Shown here one piece after another: positions 34,727-42,897 of a stretch of 44,611 nt of DNA (its first letter is position 1; each line of letters starts with the position of its first letter). Origin of the DNA: an uncultured Lachnospiraceae bacterium (GTDB lineage: Bacteria > Bacillota > Clostridia > Lachnospirales > Lachnospiraceae); the NCBI GenBank assembly GCA_910585215.1, contig CAJUDQ010000010.1:53080-97690 (forward strand), written 5' to 3'. The position numbers and the translations under genes are program-made. Under the pieces are notes generated by a model. The model ran no database searches. It worked only from the letters and a program-made list of their open reading frames with translations, and had not been told where the DNA came from.

Positions 34727-36001
34727 TTGGACCCCGATATTATAATCAAACTTATAGTCATTGTTGTTTTATTAGCTCTTTCAGCTTTTTTTTCCTCGGC
34801 CGAAACCGCCCTTACCACTGTCAGCAGGTTAAGGATTATGACTCTTTCCGAAGAAGGAAACAAATCAGCCACAGTTCTTTTAAAAGTAATTGATAACAAA
34901 GAAAAAATGCTCAGTGCAATTTTAATTGGCAATAATATTGTAAATATTTCTGTCTCTTCTCTTACCACCATACTGGTTACAAATTTATTTGGAAGCTATG
35001 CAGTCAGTATTGCTACGGGACTTTTGACGATTCTGGTTCTTATTTTTGGTGAAATTACTCCTAAAACCTTTGCCACACTTCACAATGAAAAAATTTCATT
35101 GAAGTATGCCAAAATTATTTATGCAATTATGTGGGTTCTGACACCGGTAATTTTTATTATCAATAAGCTTTCATTTATAGTTATGCTGCTGTTTAAATCG
35201 GAAAACTCCGCAAAAACAAGCACCTATACAGAAAATGAGTTAAAGACCATTGTAAATGTAAGTCATGCCGAAGGTGTAATTGAAACCGAAGAACATGAAA
35301 TGTTGCAGAATATTTTTGAATTCAGCGATAGACAGGCAAAAGACGTAATGATTCCAAGAGTAGATGTCTGTATGCTAGAAGTTTCCTCTACCTATGACGA
35401 AATTATGGAAACCTTCCGCGCAAACCGATATACCCGTATTCCAATTTATGAGGATTCTACAGATAATGTTATCGGTATTATCAACATAAAAGATTTGGTT
35501 TTATATAAACATGGAGAGTCTTTCAGTATACGAAATTATCTCCGTGAACCTTATTATACTTATGAATATAAAAAATTATCCGATTTGCTGCTTGAAATGA
35601 AGAAGGCTTCAGCAAATATCACAATTATTCTTGATGAATATGGTGCCGCTTCCGGTCTTCTGACTTTGGAAGACTTAGTTGAGGAAATTGTAGGGGATAT
35701 CAAGGATGAATATGATTATGATGAGGAAGATTTACTGAAGGCTGTCAGTGATACGGAATATATTGTGGAAGCACAGATGAATCTTGATGATTTTAATGAT
35801 ATTCTTGGTACAAAACTTGTTTCGGATGAATATGATTCCGTAGGCGGATTTATTATTGAACATCTTGACAGAATGGCCCGTACAGGTGATATGGTTGAAA
35901 CTCCCGATATCTCTTTTCTTGTTGATTCTACTGACAAAAATCGAATTGAAAAGGTTCATGTATTTTTGCATAAAGAAGAGAAAAAAGAGGTTTCAGCATA
36001 A
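34727..36001 (+). CDS. CorC/HlyC-family protein (CNNM, CBS pair, transporter-associated domain)
   Basis: 424 residues starting at TTG 34727 (GGAAGTG upstream). Residues 1-180 form the CNNM/DUF21 membrane domain (SAFFSSAETALTTVSRLR, GNNIVNI, GEITPKTFA). Residues about 200-325 are a CBS pair (VMIPRVDVCMLE, TRIPIYEDSTDNVIGIINIKDL, GLLTLEDLVEEIVGDI). The last 80 are a CorC_HlyC domain (VGGFIIEHLDRMA). Such proteins are called hemolysins in old annotations; studied members act in Mg2+/Co2+ transport or Mg2+ homeostasis. Confidence 0.93.
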   Translation: MDPDIIIKLIVIVVLLALSAFFSSAETALTTVSRLRIMTLSEEGNKSATVLLKVIDNKEKMLSAILIGNNIVNISVSSLTTILVTNLFGSYAVSIATGLLTILVLIFGEITPKTFATLHNEKISLKYAKIIYAIMWVLTPVIFIINKLSFIVMLLFKSENSAKTSTYTENELKTIVNVSHAEGVIETEEHEMLQNIFEFSDRQAKDVMIPRVDVCMLEVSSTYDEIMETFRANRYTRIPIYEDSTDNVIGIINIKDLVLYKHGESFSIRNYLREPYYTYEYKKLSDLLLEMKKASANITIILDEYGAASGLLTLEDLVEEIVGDIKDEYDYDEEDLLKAVSDTEYIVEAQMNLDDFNDILGTKLVSDEYDSVGGFIIEHLDRMARTGDMVETPDISFLVDSTDKNRIEKVHVFLHKEEKKEVSA

Positions 36002-36029
36002 AACTATTCTAATAAATATATTTTTACTT

Positions 36030-36653
36030 TTACTTATCAGGTTTTGCAAAAGAAATATCATAATTAATTTTTGCTCCGGAAAAAATCAGTTTCTTGTATT
36101 CTTTTCCTTTAAATACAAAAGGATATGTCTGATAAACCAGCAATAATTGATAATCCTCAACAGTATTGACAGAGCTGCTGCCGGTATTCGGTATAAGCAG
36201 CTCTATATTATATAGTTCATCTGTTATTTCCAGAATTTCATTTACTTTTTGCTCCGCTGGAGTCATTCTTCCCTGCGAATACAATATTTTTTCACTCCAT
36301 TTCAGTTCTTTCAGTTCTTTTTTGTTTCCTGCCAGATAAAACCCGTCAGGATAGGTTAATATCACAAGTTTGACTGCTTCTTTCAAGTATTCCTCACAGC
36401 CGTTCATTCCCATATAAAAGCTTCCGATTTCATATGTAATACAGTCCAGTATTCTGTTTTTATCAATAATTGGGCGGTAGTCTTCAAAATCCAATGACCA
36501 CCTGAGAGCATCTTCCGAAATACAATCCATAATATGGTTGTACATTGTAACACCATAAATATTTTCCTGCAGTAAATCATTTTGAAAAGAAATATTGCTG
36601 AAAACACACCAGACAATCACTACAAATAAGATACAAAAATCAGTCAGCTTCAT
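36030..36653 (-). CDS. Unknown membrane-anchored protein of the Tad-like locus (207 residues)
   Basis: One N-terminal helix (residues 4-20, FCILFVVIVWCVFS) then a soluble, acidic extracytoplasmic part. Not recognised as a named family. It is the last gene of the Tad-like operon, 3 bases after the preceding one, so it is probably a TadE/F-like minor pilin or an assembly factor; this is by position and topology only. Two Cys (DCISED, DCITYE) in the N-terminal third could form a disulfide. Confidence 0.75.
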   Translation of the reverse strand: MKLTDFCILFVVIVWCVFSNISFQNDLLQENIYGVTMYNHIMDCISEDALRWSLDFEDYRPIIDKNRILDCITYEIGSFYMGMNGCEEYLKEAVKLVILTYPDGFYLAGNKKELKELKWSEKILYSQGRMTPAEQKVNEILEITDELYNIELLIPNTGSSSVNTVEDYQLLLVYQTYPFVFKGKEYKKLIFSGAKINYDISFAKPDK

Positions 36654-36656
36654 TTA

Positions 36657-37160
36657 TCAGTTCTCCTCTTCCGGCAGATATACTGCCTTGATGCTGCCTC
36701 CATAGCATACAATCATATTTCCCTGTGCATTATAAAGAACAATCTTTATAAAATCATGATAATTCATTCGATACTGCAAGTGCTCTTTCAACTGTTCAAA
36801 AATTTCTGTCTGAGTATGAGTTTGAAAAAAAACTGTATTTTTTGTTTCTGTTGCTTTCTGTAATATATCTGCTGTTTCGTCTTCCTTTTTATTCTCTGTG
36901 GTTTCATTTGTCAGACTTTCATGTGTAATCTTTACCTCATACAAAGTATTCATGTGATTTATTTTATTCAGATAATTCTGCATGTCTCTGTCTGAAATAA
37001 TCCCCGTATTACAGATGTTATCCAAAAACCGCACCGTTTCCTGATAAAGATACATCCGTTCTATCTGTCTGTTTTCCTCCTTTGCAGCATTTAATGGGTA
37101 GAAAAACATTAGCCATGCACACAAAAGAACAGAAAATACTCTGCCTAATATATCATTCAT
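36657..37160 (-). CDS. TadE-like pseudopilin candidate of the Tad-like locus (167 residues)
   Basis: N-terminal hydrophobic helix (RVFSVLLCAWLMFFYPLN) directly followed by a polar helix (EENRQIERMYLYQETVRFLDNICNTG). It then has the pattern ISDRDMQNYLNKI-N-TLYEVKITHES, which recalls extracytoplasmic TadE-like proteins of clostridial Tad loci. A Thr/Glu-rich middle region follows. No catalytic motif. Between the 38-codon frame and the last gene of the operon. Confidence 0.75.
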   Translation of the reverse strand: MNDILGRVFSVLLCAWLMFFYPLNAAKEENRQIERMYLYQETVRFLDNICNTGIISDRDMQNYLNKINHMNTLYEVKITHESLTNETTENKKEDETADILQKATETKNTVFFQTHTQTEIFEQLKEHLQYRMNYHDFIKIVLYNAQGNMIVCYGGSIKAVYLPEEEN

Positions 37161-37269
37161 TGAAGCTTACTGCTAAAAACATATACAAAAGTCTATATGC
37201 CAGATGATTCGGGTAAACCTTACAGCCTTTCCATGCTGTTTTAATATGTATGCTTTGGCGAGTTTTCAT
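37153..37269 (-). CDS. Possible 38-residue small protein
   Basis: A short frame starting MKTRQSIHIK whose stop codon lies inside the start of the next gene, as in coupled translation. AGGAAAGG is about 12 bases upstream, a little far. Basic N-terminus, hydrophobic LLYMFLAVSF near the end. It may be only a leader peptide or chance; listed because it fills an otherwise unexplained stretch of the operon (37161-37332). Confidence 0.3.
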   Translation of the reverse strand: MKTRQSIHIKTAWKGCKVYPNHLAYRLLYMFLAVSFNE

Positions 37270-37332
37270 CTAATTAGCTTTTCCTTTCCTAAATTTTTTA
37301 TAATCTTTTAGCTCTTTATCATAGTTTTCTTG

Positions 37333-37494
37333 TCACTTTTCCTCTGGCATGATATATTCATTTCCTGCCGCTTTGTATAAAGTTTCATAAGTCTGAAAAA
37401 ACTCCCTCTCATATCTTAAAAGCAGCGTAAAAGCCATTACAAACATCACTGCTCCAAGCACCAGAAATAAAATCTCACTTGTCTGTTCTTCCAT
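37333..37494 (-). CDS. Small single-pass membrane protein of the Tad-like locus (53 residues)
   Basis: A short gene with AGGAG 6 bases before the ATG at 37494, eight bases after the pilin-like gene. It encodes MEEQTSEI, then a helix LFLVLGAVMFVMAFTLLL, then an amphipathic charged tail (RYEREFFQTYETLYKA). Size, topology and place suggest a small assembly or pilin-like subunit. Function unknown. Confidence 0.7.
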   Translation of the reverse strand: MEEQTSEILFLVLGAVMFVMAFTLLLRYEREFFQTYETLYKAAGNEYIMPEEK

Positions 37495-37502
37495 ATATTC
37501 TC

Positions 37503-37952
37503 CTAAGACTGAACAAATTTTATTCCGGTAATTGTATCATTGGAATCTCTGATTACTGTTCCTTTAAAGTTTGCATATGGATTGATATACGCGTTTGCTG
37601 TAACTTGTACCGCCTGTGTATAATTTGTATTAGAAGCTGCTCCAAGCGCTCCACTGCTTAAATCAAAACTATATCCATAATAGGTTTCCGATTTATTTGT
37701 TTTTACATAAACGCCGATATTATCCTCTGACATTTTCTTGATAACATTTAACACCTCACTTCCTGAAACGGTGGCATTGTCATAGACAATTTTATCACTC
37801 TCGGCAAACTCGGTATTTAATTTATTGATTTCCTGTGCTCCGTTTACAGCTGTCTGTCTCGCCTCCCTTGAAATATAAAAGGCAAGCGAAATCACTACAC
37901 AGGTAATAATTGTTCCCGCGGCAAGTATTAATCCTTTTAATGAATTTTCCAT
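37503..37952 (-). CDS. Pilin-like protein of the Tad-like locus (149 residues)
   Basis: One N-terminal helix (LILAAGTIITCVVISLAFYISREA) runs straight into a polar helix and a small beta-rich C-terminal domain (SETYYGYSFDLSSG, YINPYANFKGTVIRD). This is a pseudopilin-like architecture. It follows the platform gene. There is no clear prepilin peptidase site before the helix, and no TadV/prepilin peptidase gene in the window, so processing is uncertain. It is the best candidate for the major secreted subunit. Confidence 0.75.
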   Translation of the reverse strand: MENSLKGLILAAGTIITCVVISLAFYISREARQTAVNGAQEINKLNTEFAESDKIVYDNATVSGSEVLNVIKKMSEDNIGVYVKTNKSETYYGYSFDLSSGALGAASNTNYTQAVQVTANAYINPYANFKGTVIRDSNDTITGIKFVQS

Positions 37953-38020
37953 TTTTTATTTCTCCTTTTTATTCTATATTTTGTTTCATAATTGTTTCTG
38001 ATATATGTATTGCCAACTCT

Positions 38021-39628
38021 CTATAATGCCATATTTATCCCAAGACTGCTGATTCCCTGTACTACAAATGGAATAATCAGCTTTACAATAATCACAAGAC
38101 ATAACGGCAAAAATGCAATTGCTCTGGCAATCAGTGATTTTTTATTAATAATTTCATCGTTATCCTGTTTGTGCTTTTCCACATAATACATTCTGTCTGA
38201 TTCCACATCTTCAAATGCCTGATAAATCGGCATTGTATCACATGCAATAAAACTGTCCATCATTTTTTCATAGGGCGCAAAACCGGTTGTTCCTTTTGCT
38301 TCCCGAAAGGTATCTGTTCCTTTATAAGACAGCACATTTGACAACTCATAAATATGAGTTTTAAAAAGAACAGCAAAGCTCTCCAGTTTCTGAAGAATTT
38401 CTGCGATTGTCATACGGTCGATATGCATAATCATCAGTATAATTGTCTGAAATCGTACAATTTCTTCCTCTCTCTCCATAATCAAAATCTGCTTTCTTAT
38501 CAGAATACTGATAAATATTGTATAATATCCTGCCAGAAAACAAACGCCGACAGCACAGATAAGAGCAGTTCCCGTAACTCCGATGCTGATGGCAAGAACA
38601 AAGCCTGTCCCTGTATAACAAAGAGCATACAGCCATCTTATCAAAAGAAATTCCGCAAGATTATAGGAATAGACAACCTCTCTCAACAGTCTGTTGATTT
38701 TTTCCGCCTGCTTCTTTCTATGACGGATATAAAACATAATAAAACCATTTACCATTTCATGCGCTGCCAGTTGCTCAATCAATCTGTTTTTATATTTCTC
38801 GGTATAATTTATCCGTTTTAATACAGTAATCAGTTTATAGACAGCTATTGTAAAAACCATCAGAAAAATTGTACTCATCCTTCCCTGTATTCCGTAATAT
38901 GCTTCCTGCATTTCCGGCATATTATACAGTGCCCATTTTTCAATAGGCTTGATTGCAAAAACCGGAAGAAGTGTCAGCCCCATCAATCCCAGAAACTGAT
39001 TGTTGATTTTTCTTCTTTTGAGCTGTTCAATATTAATATCTTCCTTCAGATAACCAAGATTTTTTACAAACATGGACTGCCCGTCAATTCTTTTATCCCC
39101 ATATTTTAATGTCATAAGACAAATCGAATAAAAGGTCAGAAAAAAATTATTTGGAGATATCTCATTGTATTCTTCTTTTTCTTTTACATAACAGTTTCGC
39201 AGACATTCCAATATTTTTTCTCCCTGTATGGACATTTCATAATCCGCATAATTAATCGCTTCCTGAATTGCTTCCTCCAGCATGCCATCGAACTGAAACC
39301 GGAATTTTACATCTGATATGAACTTCTCAAGCTGTAAAAGAAGTCTGATTTCCAGCTTGTCCAAATCTCCATAAATTTTAGAATTGACTACTGCATAAAC
39401 CATAAGTGCACAGAGCATGGCATAATATATGGAAAAATCTGCAAAAAGAAACAGACCCGCCGCCATAAATCCTGCCATAAGATAAATTCTTACTAAATAT
39501 TCGGCTGTTTTATTTATAATAGAATATCTTGTAGAAGGATATAAAATGGCAACTCTGTTTTCTATCCTTTTTGTCAGTTCAGAAGTCAGAAATAATTTTC
39601 TGCTATACCTGTATATCATACTTCGCAC
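38021..39628 (-). CDS. Tad platform protein, apparent TadB-TadC fusion (type II secretion F fold)
   Basis: 535 residues, almost twice a normal TadB or TadC (about 300). Two similar halves are seen: helices at 45-80, a cytoplasmic helical domain and helices at about 215-265; then helices at about 330-370, a second cytoplasmic domain (EEEIVRFQTIILMIMHIDRM, the T2SSF-like pattern) and a terminal helix pair ending FVVQGISSLG. The gene overlaps the ATPase gene by 26 bases and thus is translationally coupled. It should form the inner-membrane platform driven by the CpaF ATPase. Confidence 0.85.
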   Translation of the reverse strand: MRSMIYRYSRKLFLTSELTKRIENRVAILYPSTRYSIINKTAEYLVRIYLMAGFMAAGLFLFADFSIYYAMLCALMVYAVVNSKIYGDLDKLEIRLLLQLEKFISDVKFRFQFDGMLEEAIQEAINYADYEMSIQGEKILECLRNCYVKEKEEYNEISPNNFFLTFYSICLMTLKYGDKRIDGQSMFVKNLGYLKEDINIEQLKRRKINNQFLGLMGLTLLPVFAIKPIEKWALYNMPEMQEAYYGIQGRMSTIFLMVFTIAVYKLITVLKRINYTEKYKNRLIEQLAAHEMVNGFIMFYIRHRKKQAEKINRLLREVVYSYNLAEFLLIRWLYALCYTGTGFVLAISIGVTGTALICAVGVCFLAGYYTIFISILIRKQILIMEREEEIVRFQTIILMIMHIDRMTIAEILQKLESFAVLFKTHIYELSNVLSYKGTDTFREAKGTTGFAPYEKMMDSFIACDTMPIYQAFEDVESDRMYYVEKHKQDNDEIINKKSLIARAIAFLPLCLVIIVKLIIPFVVQGISSLGINMAL

Positions 39629-41192
39629 AAAATTCCCTCCTGTCCTGCTCCGTCATTCTTTTCTGCATTTCCTTTTTCGTATTTTCCGAAAACATATGTT
39701 TAAATACATACTTATTTTCCTCGAAAACCGCAATATCTACAATTTCATATCCCTGTTCCGAATTTTTGGGTACAATCTCGGAAACTCTTTCTATATATCT
39801 GTGCCCTGCAATATCCTTTTCAAGATGAATATCAAAACGGATAGCATCTATCACCTGCTCTCTGGCTATTTTTTCATTTCGAAAAAGTCCACCGGACAAA
39901 AGGCTGTTTCTCATATACTTGATAAGATTCTCTGTTGTCTTGGCATGATGTGTAAATAAAGTAAATAATGAACCTGTCTGAGACATCTGTATAAGATATG
40001 CCGCCACCTCAATACTTGCTACCTCTCCTAAAATATTGACAACACCGTCTGTTTTCTTTTGAAGGTCCAGCCCCTCCTGTCCCGAAATGCTTTCTGTTTC
40101 CCGAAAAGATAAAATATTTCTGTCCGGATAAGTGTCTCTTAAATGAAGCTCAAACGCCATTTCCTGTATTCTCAGTGTAAAAGAAGGATGAATAAATCCG
40201 ATTAATCCCATTAAAAGAGTCGTTTTTCCTGTTCCCTGCGCTCCTGTAACAGCCGCTATCTGACAACCCTTGATAATCCATTTCAGAATATCAATCATAA
40301 TTTTGCTTTCCTTATCGGTAATCAGCTCCTCAAGTTCTTTTTTTTCAATAGTATTAAATTTTCTGACAAAAAATGCAAAGCTTTCCGCAAAGGGAGGACG
40401 TACAACAACTACTCTGGAATGGTCTTTCATCTCATTGACAATATATCCCTTTGTCTTTGACAGCTGTCCAGGATTTCCATAACGGTAAATATTCATACAG
40501 ATTCGCTCCAGTTCTCTTTCACTTTCAAAGCTTAAGAATTTTAAGTGAAGCGTAATTCCATGATAAAATACCCAGACACTGTTATATTCTCCTTCTCTGC
40601 CAGATACTCCTCCAGATATTCCGTCAATACCAAAATCCCTCAGCTGGTCAATGATGCCAAGTCCTCTATATCCGGCATAAATTCTCTGTATTACTATTTT
40701 CTGCTTATCCAGTTCTGAAAGTACACAGGAACACCCGGAAAAGATATTTTCCAGAAGCTCACTGTCAATACAATACTCCATATTTTCATCAAAAATTTTT
40801 TCCAGAATATGGTTTTTCTTCATAAATATATCAAAAGCGTTTTCTTTATATTCTTTTTCATAAAAGTACATCAGAATATCAAACTTGTCTCTTAATGTAA
40901 GCCTGCTTCTGTCTTCAAAAGCAATAATTCTATTCCACTCCTTTTCGGAAAACTTCAGCTTTTTTACTAAAATATCCTGTATCACATCTTTTACATAATT
41001 TTTGGCAAAGATATCTCCGATTCCACAATTATTTAAAGCCTCTCTAAGCTCCCGCTTCCTCAGTCTCAGCCTTTTCAGCTCTTTTTCATTTAATCCCACT
41101 TCATAAAGATTTGCTCTTAAAATCTGATTGATTTCATCACTTATTAAAACTGTCAGAGCTTCCTGCCCTAAATCTTTCTTATATTCCCTCAT
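39603..41192 (-). CDS. CpaF/TadA-like secretion ATPase
   Basis: A 529-residue hexameric secretion ATPase. Walker A GAQGTGKTT at 317-325, an Asp-box region after LRIQEMAFELHLRDTYPDRN, Walker B-like NILGEVASIEVAAYLIQM, and a His-box LFTHHAKTTENL. An N-terminal domain of about 160 helical residues precedes the core. Compared with the common GEVRGxEA and STIHANS motifs, the Walker B side and His-box are divergent. It overlaps the neighbouring genes on both sides by 14 and 26 bases. Confidence 0.9.
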   Translation of the reverse strand: MREYKKDLGQEALTVLISDEINQILRANLYEVGLNEKELKRLRLRKRELREALNNCGIGDIFAKNYVKDVIQDILVKKLKFSEKEWNRIIAFEDRSRLTLRDKFDILMYFYEKEYKENAFDIFMKKNHILEKIFDENMEYCIDSELLENIFSGCSCVLSELDKQKIVIQRIYAGYRGLGIIDQLRDFGIDGISGGVSGREGEYNSVWVFYHGITLHLKFLSFESERELERICMNIYRYGNPGQLSKTKGYIVNEMKDHSRVVVVRPPFAESFAFFVRKFNTIEKKELEELITDKESKIMIDILKWIIKGCQIAAVTGAQGTGKTTLLMGLIGFIHPSFTLRIQEMAFELHLRDTYPDRNILSFRETESISGQEGLDLQKKTDGVVNILGEVASIEVAAYLIQMSQTGSLFTLFTHHAKTTENLIKYMRNSLLSGGLFRNEKIAREQVIDAIRFDIHLEKDIAGHRYIERVSEIVPKNSEQGYEIVDIAVFEENKYVFKHMFSENTKKEMQKRMTEQDRREFCAKYDIQV

Positions 41193-41976
41193 ATCCCGCC
41201 TTTCTTAAAATCATATTGGTGGTATGATACAATTCCATAATAAAATCATAATCAGCATCGGTCTTTTTTGAAAAAATTCCTCTTGTAATAAACGGAACCA
41301 GTTTTCCATCTTTTATAGCGTCATGAAAATGAATATTATATGGGATTACTCCGATAGAATCTTTAGAAATATTATATTTATGACGGATTTTGGTAAGATT
41401 GTCTTTGGAATTTCCGTCATAACGCCCTACGATAAAAATGGCTTTCTCTCTGATTCTCCAATCTTCCATAATTTCATCAAGATATTCCATCCCCTGAAAA
41501 ATATTCACTACAATAATATCTGTATTGCAAAACAATGTTTCTGTGAGCTTGCTTTTTCCATTGGCGCAATCAATAAAATTTATGCTTTCAAAATCTTTCA
41601 TTCCTTCTAACAGCATTTTTACAAATCTTTCATCAAATAGTTCCTCCTGTTTTTTTGAAGATGGCATATAAAAAAGATTTGTATGCCGGACATTTACAGT
41701 ATTATCCGAAATAATATCTTTTTCAATCTTTTTTATTTTTGATTTATCCCATATTTCATCCAATCCCTTTCTGTTATAAAAAGAAAATTCTTCATTTAAG
41801 GCATTTATATTTTTTCCACCCTCAAAGGCCATGCTCAGCGGACTGCTTTTTTTATCAAACTGAACCAGTAATGTTTTTAAGGAATATAATACAGCTGTCA
41901 TGGTGCTGACTGCCAGCATATTATTGCTTGTTCCGCTTTTTCCTGAAGCGCTGCTCCAAAATATTATGTTTCTCAA
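41179..41976 (-). CDS. TadZ/CpaE-like ParA-family protein with altered P-loop
   Basis: 265 residues from TTG 41976, chosen because AAGGAGGG lies about 9 bases upstream; the ATG at 41997 has no site. The N-terminus reads IIFWSSASGKSGTSNN: the deviant Walker A KGGxGKT/S of ParA proteins is changed to GKSGTS, retaining one lysine and losing the other. A second segment KTLLVQFDKKSSPLSMAFE matches the usual strand after the first helix, and SINFIDCANGKSKL the switch II region. TadZ localises the Tad apparatus to a pole. ATPase activity is doubtful. Confidence 0.8.
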   Translation of the reverse strand: MRNIIFWSSASGKSGTSNNMLAVSTMTAVLYSLKTLLVQFDKKSSPLSMAFEGGKNINALNEEFSFYNRKGLDEIWDKSKIKKIEKDIISDNTVNVRHTNLFYMPSSKKQEELFDERFVKMLLEGMKDFESINFIDCANGKSKLTETLFCNTDIIVVNIFQGMEYLDEIMEDWRIREKAIFIVGRYDGNSKDNLTKIRHKYNISKDSIGVIPYNIHFHDAIKDGKLVPFITRGIFSKKTDADYDFIMELYHTTNMILRKAGYEGI

Positions 41977-42661
41977 TGGTTTTACCCTCCTTTGCATATT
42001 TCAGTGAATATTTTATCTGCTTTTTGTCATATCCTGTTAGTTCTGCGGTTATCTGTTCTAAAACCTTCAAAAATTCTGCCGATAAATTCCGAAAGCTTCC
42101 AAAATCTCCATACTGCATATTAATTCTGTATTCCCGATCTGTCAGGTCATCATGTATCTGATAAACTCTGTTTGTATAATACATATTCAAAAGATAATCA
42201 TCCATAAATACATGTTTCATCAAATACTCTGCATGAATTGCGCCATCCGTCACATCACGGATAATAATTCCCGTAGCCATTTTGGAATTTTTTATTTCAT
42301 TTATCATAGAAAAAAAGTTGATATACTGTGTATCAGAAATATAATAAATTTTGGACAGACAATTGCCAAGTATATGCCTGGCACTGTTTTCTATACAGAC
42401 AAGAACATAATCATATTTATTATTTTTTTGTTCATAAATATCAAAATCTTTGCCAATATAGTCAATATTTCTGTAAGTTACAGGAAATTTTTCGGAAACT
42501 GAAAAAAGATAGTATAATCCATGACTTTCCGTCAAATCTGCGATTAGAACTCTTTTTTGAAGATTTTTAAGAATCTGTCCAAGATAAACTGTCAAATCAG
42601 CCGACAGTTTTCCGCACAAACCGATATATGTAGCGCTCGTGTTTTCACCTCCCTGTATCAT
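41921..42661 (-). CDS. Divergent ParA-like protein at the head of the Tad-like operon
   Basis: About 246 residues. The opening YIGLCGKLSADLTVYLGQILKNLQKRVLIADLTES has the strand-loop-helix-strand order of ParA/MinD proteins, but the P-loop lacks the GKT/S residues (GLCGKLSAD). A Rossmann-like middle (KYDYVLVCIEN) and a helical, very basic C-terminus follow. It is probably a degenerate TadZ paralogue acting as a partner of the next protein. The start is uncertain: the only ribosome site, GGGAGG, lies downstream of the ATG at 42661, and no ATG, GTG or TTG follows at the right distance in frame; ACG at 42640 does. Confidence 0.7.
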   Translation of the reverse strand: MIQGGENTSATYIGLCGKLSADLTVYLGQILKNLQKRVLIADLTESHGLYYLFSVSEKFPVTYRNIDYIGKDFDIYEQKNNKYDYVLVCIENSARHILGNCLSKIYYISDTQYINFFSMINEIKNSKMATGIIIRDVTDGAIHAEYLMKHVFMDDYLLNMYYTNRVYQIHDDLTDREYRINMQYGDFGSFRNLSAEFLKVLEQITAELTGYDKKQIKYSLKYAKEGKTIEKHNILEQRFRKKRNKQ

Positions 42662-42708
42662 TTTTTAGGGAAGTTTGTCTTGGATACATTATTTTCAGAA
42701 ACACCTGT

Positions 42709-42737
42709 AGTATATCATATATTTTTCTAATTGTAAA
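42709..42737 (-). promoter_or_regulatory. Promoter of the Tad-like operon
   Basis: TTTACA (42732-42737), 17-bp spacer, TATACT (42709-42714) on the minus strand, start expected near 42702. Confidence 0.75.
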
Positions 42738-42821
42738 CAGTTTTGTAAAAAAATTTATTTTTTTGTAATTAAAATTCATTATTTATTTCTCTCTCAGTTT
42801 GTATTTCTGCTACAGATTTAC

Positions 42822-42850
42822 TTGTTTTTTGTATAAAAATGTGCTAAGAT
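42822..42850 (+). promoter_or_regulatory. Probable pyrBI promoter
   Basis: TTGTTT (42822-42827), 17-bp spacer, TGC-TAAGAT (extended -10, box at 42845-42850). No PyrR-binding loop or attenuator was recognised in the leader. Confidence 0.5.
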
Positions 42851-42897
42851 AAGCTGGAAATTGGAAATGAACTATGACTGAAAGGAATGTGTACATT

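Noticed and set aside
42662..42897. PyrR attenuator before pyrB
   Set aside because: No PyrR-binding loop sequence or terminator/antiterminator hairpins could be found in the short leader.
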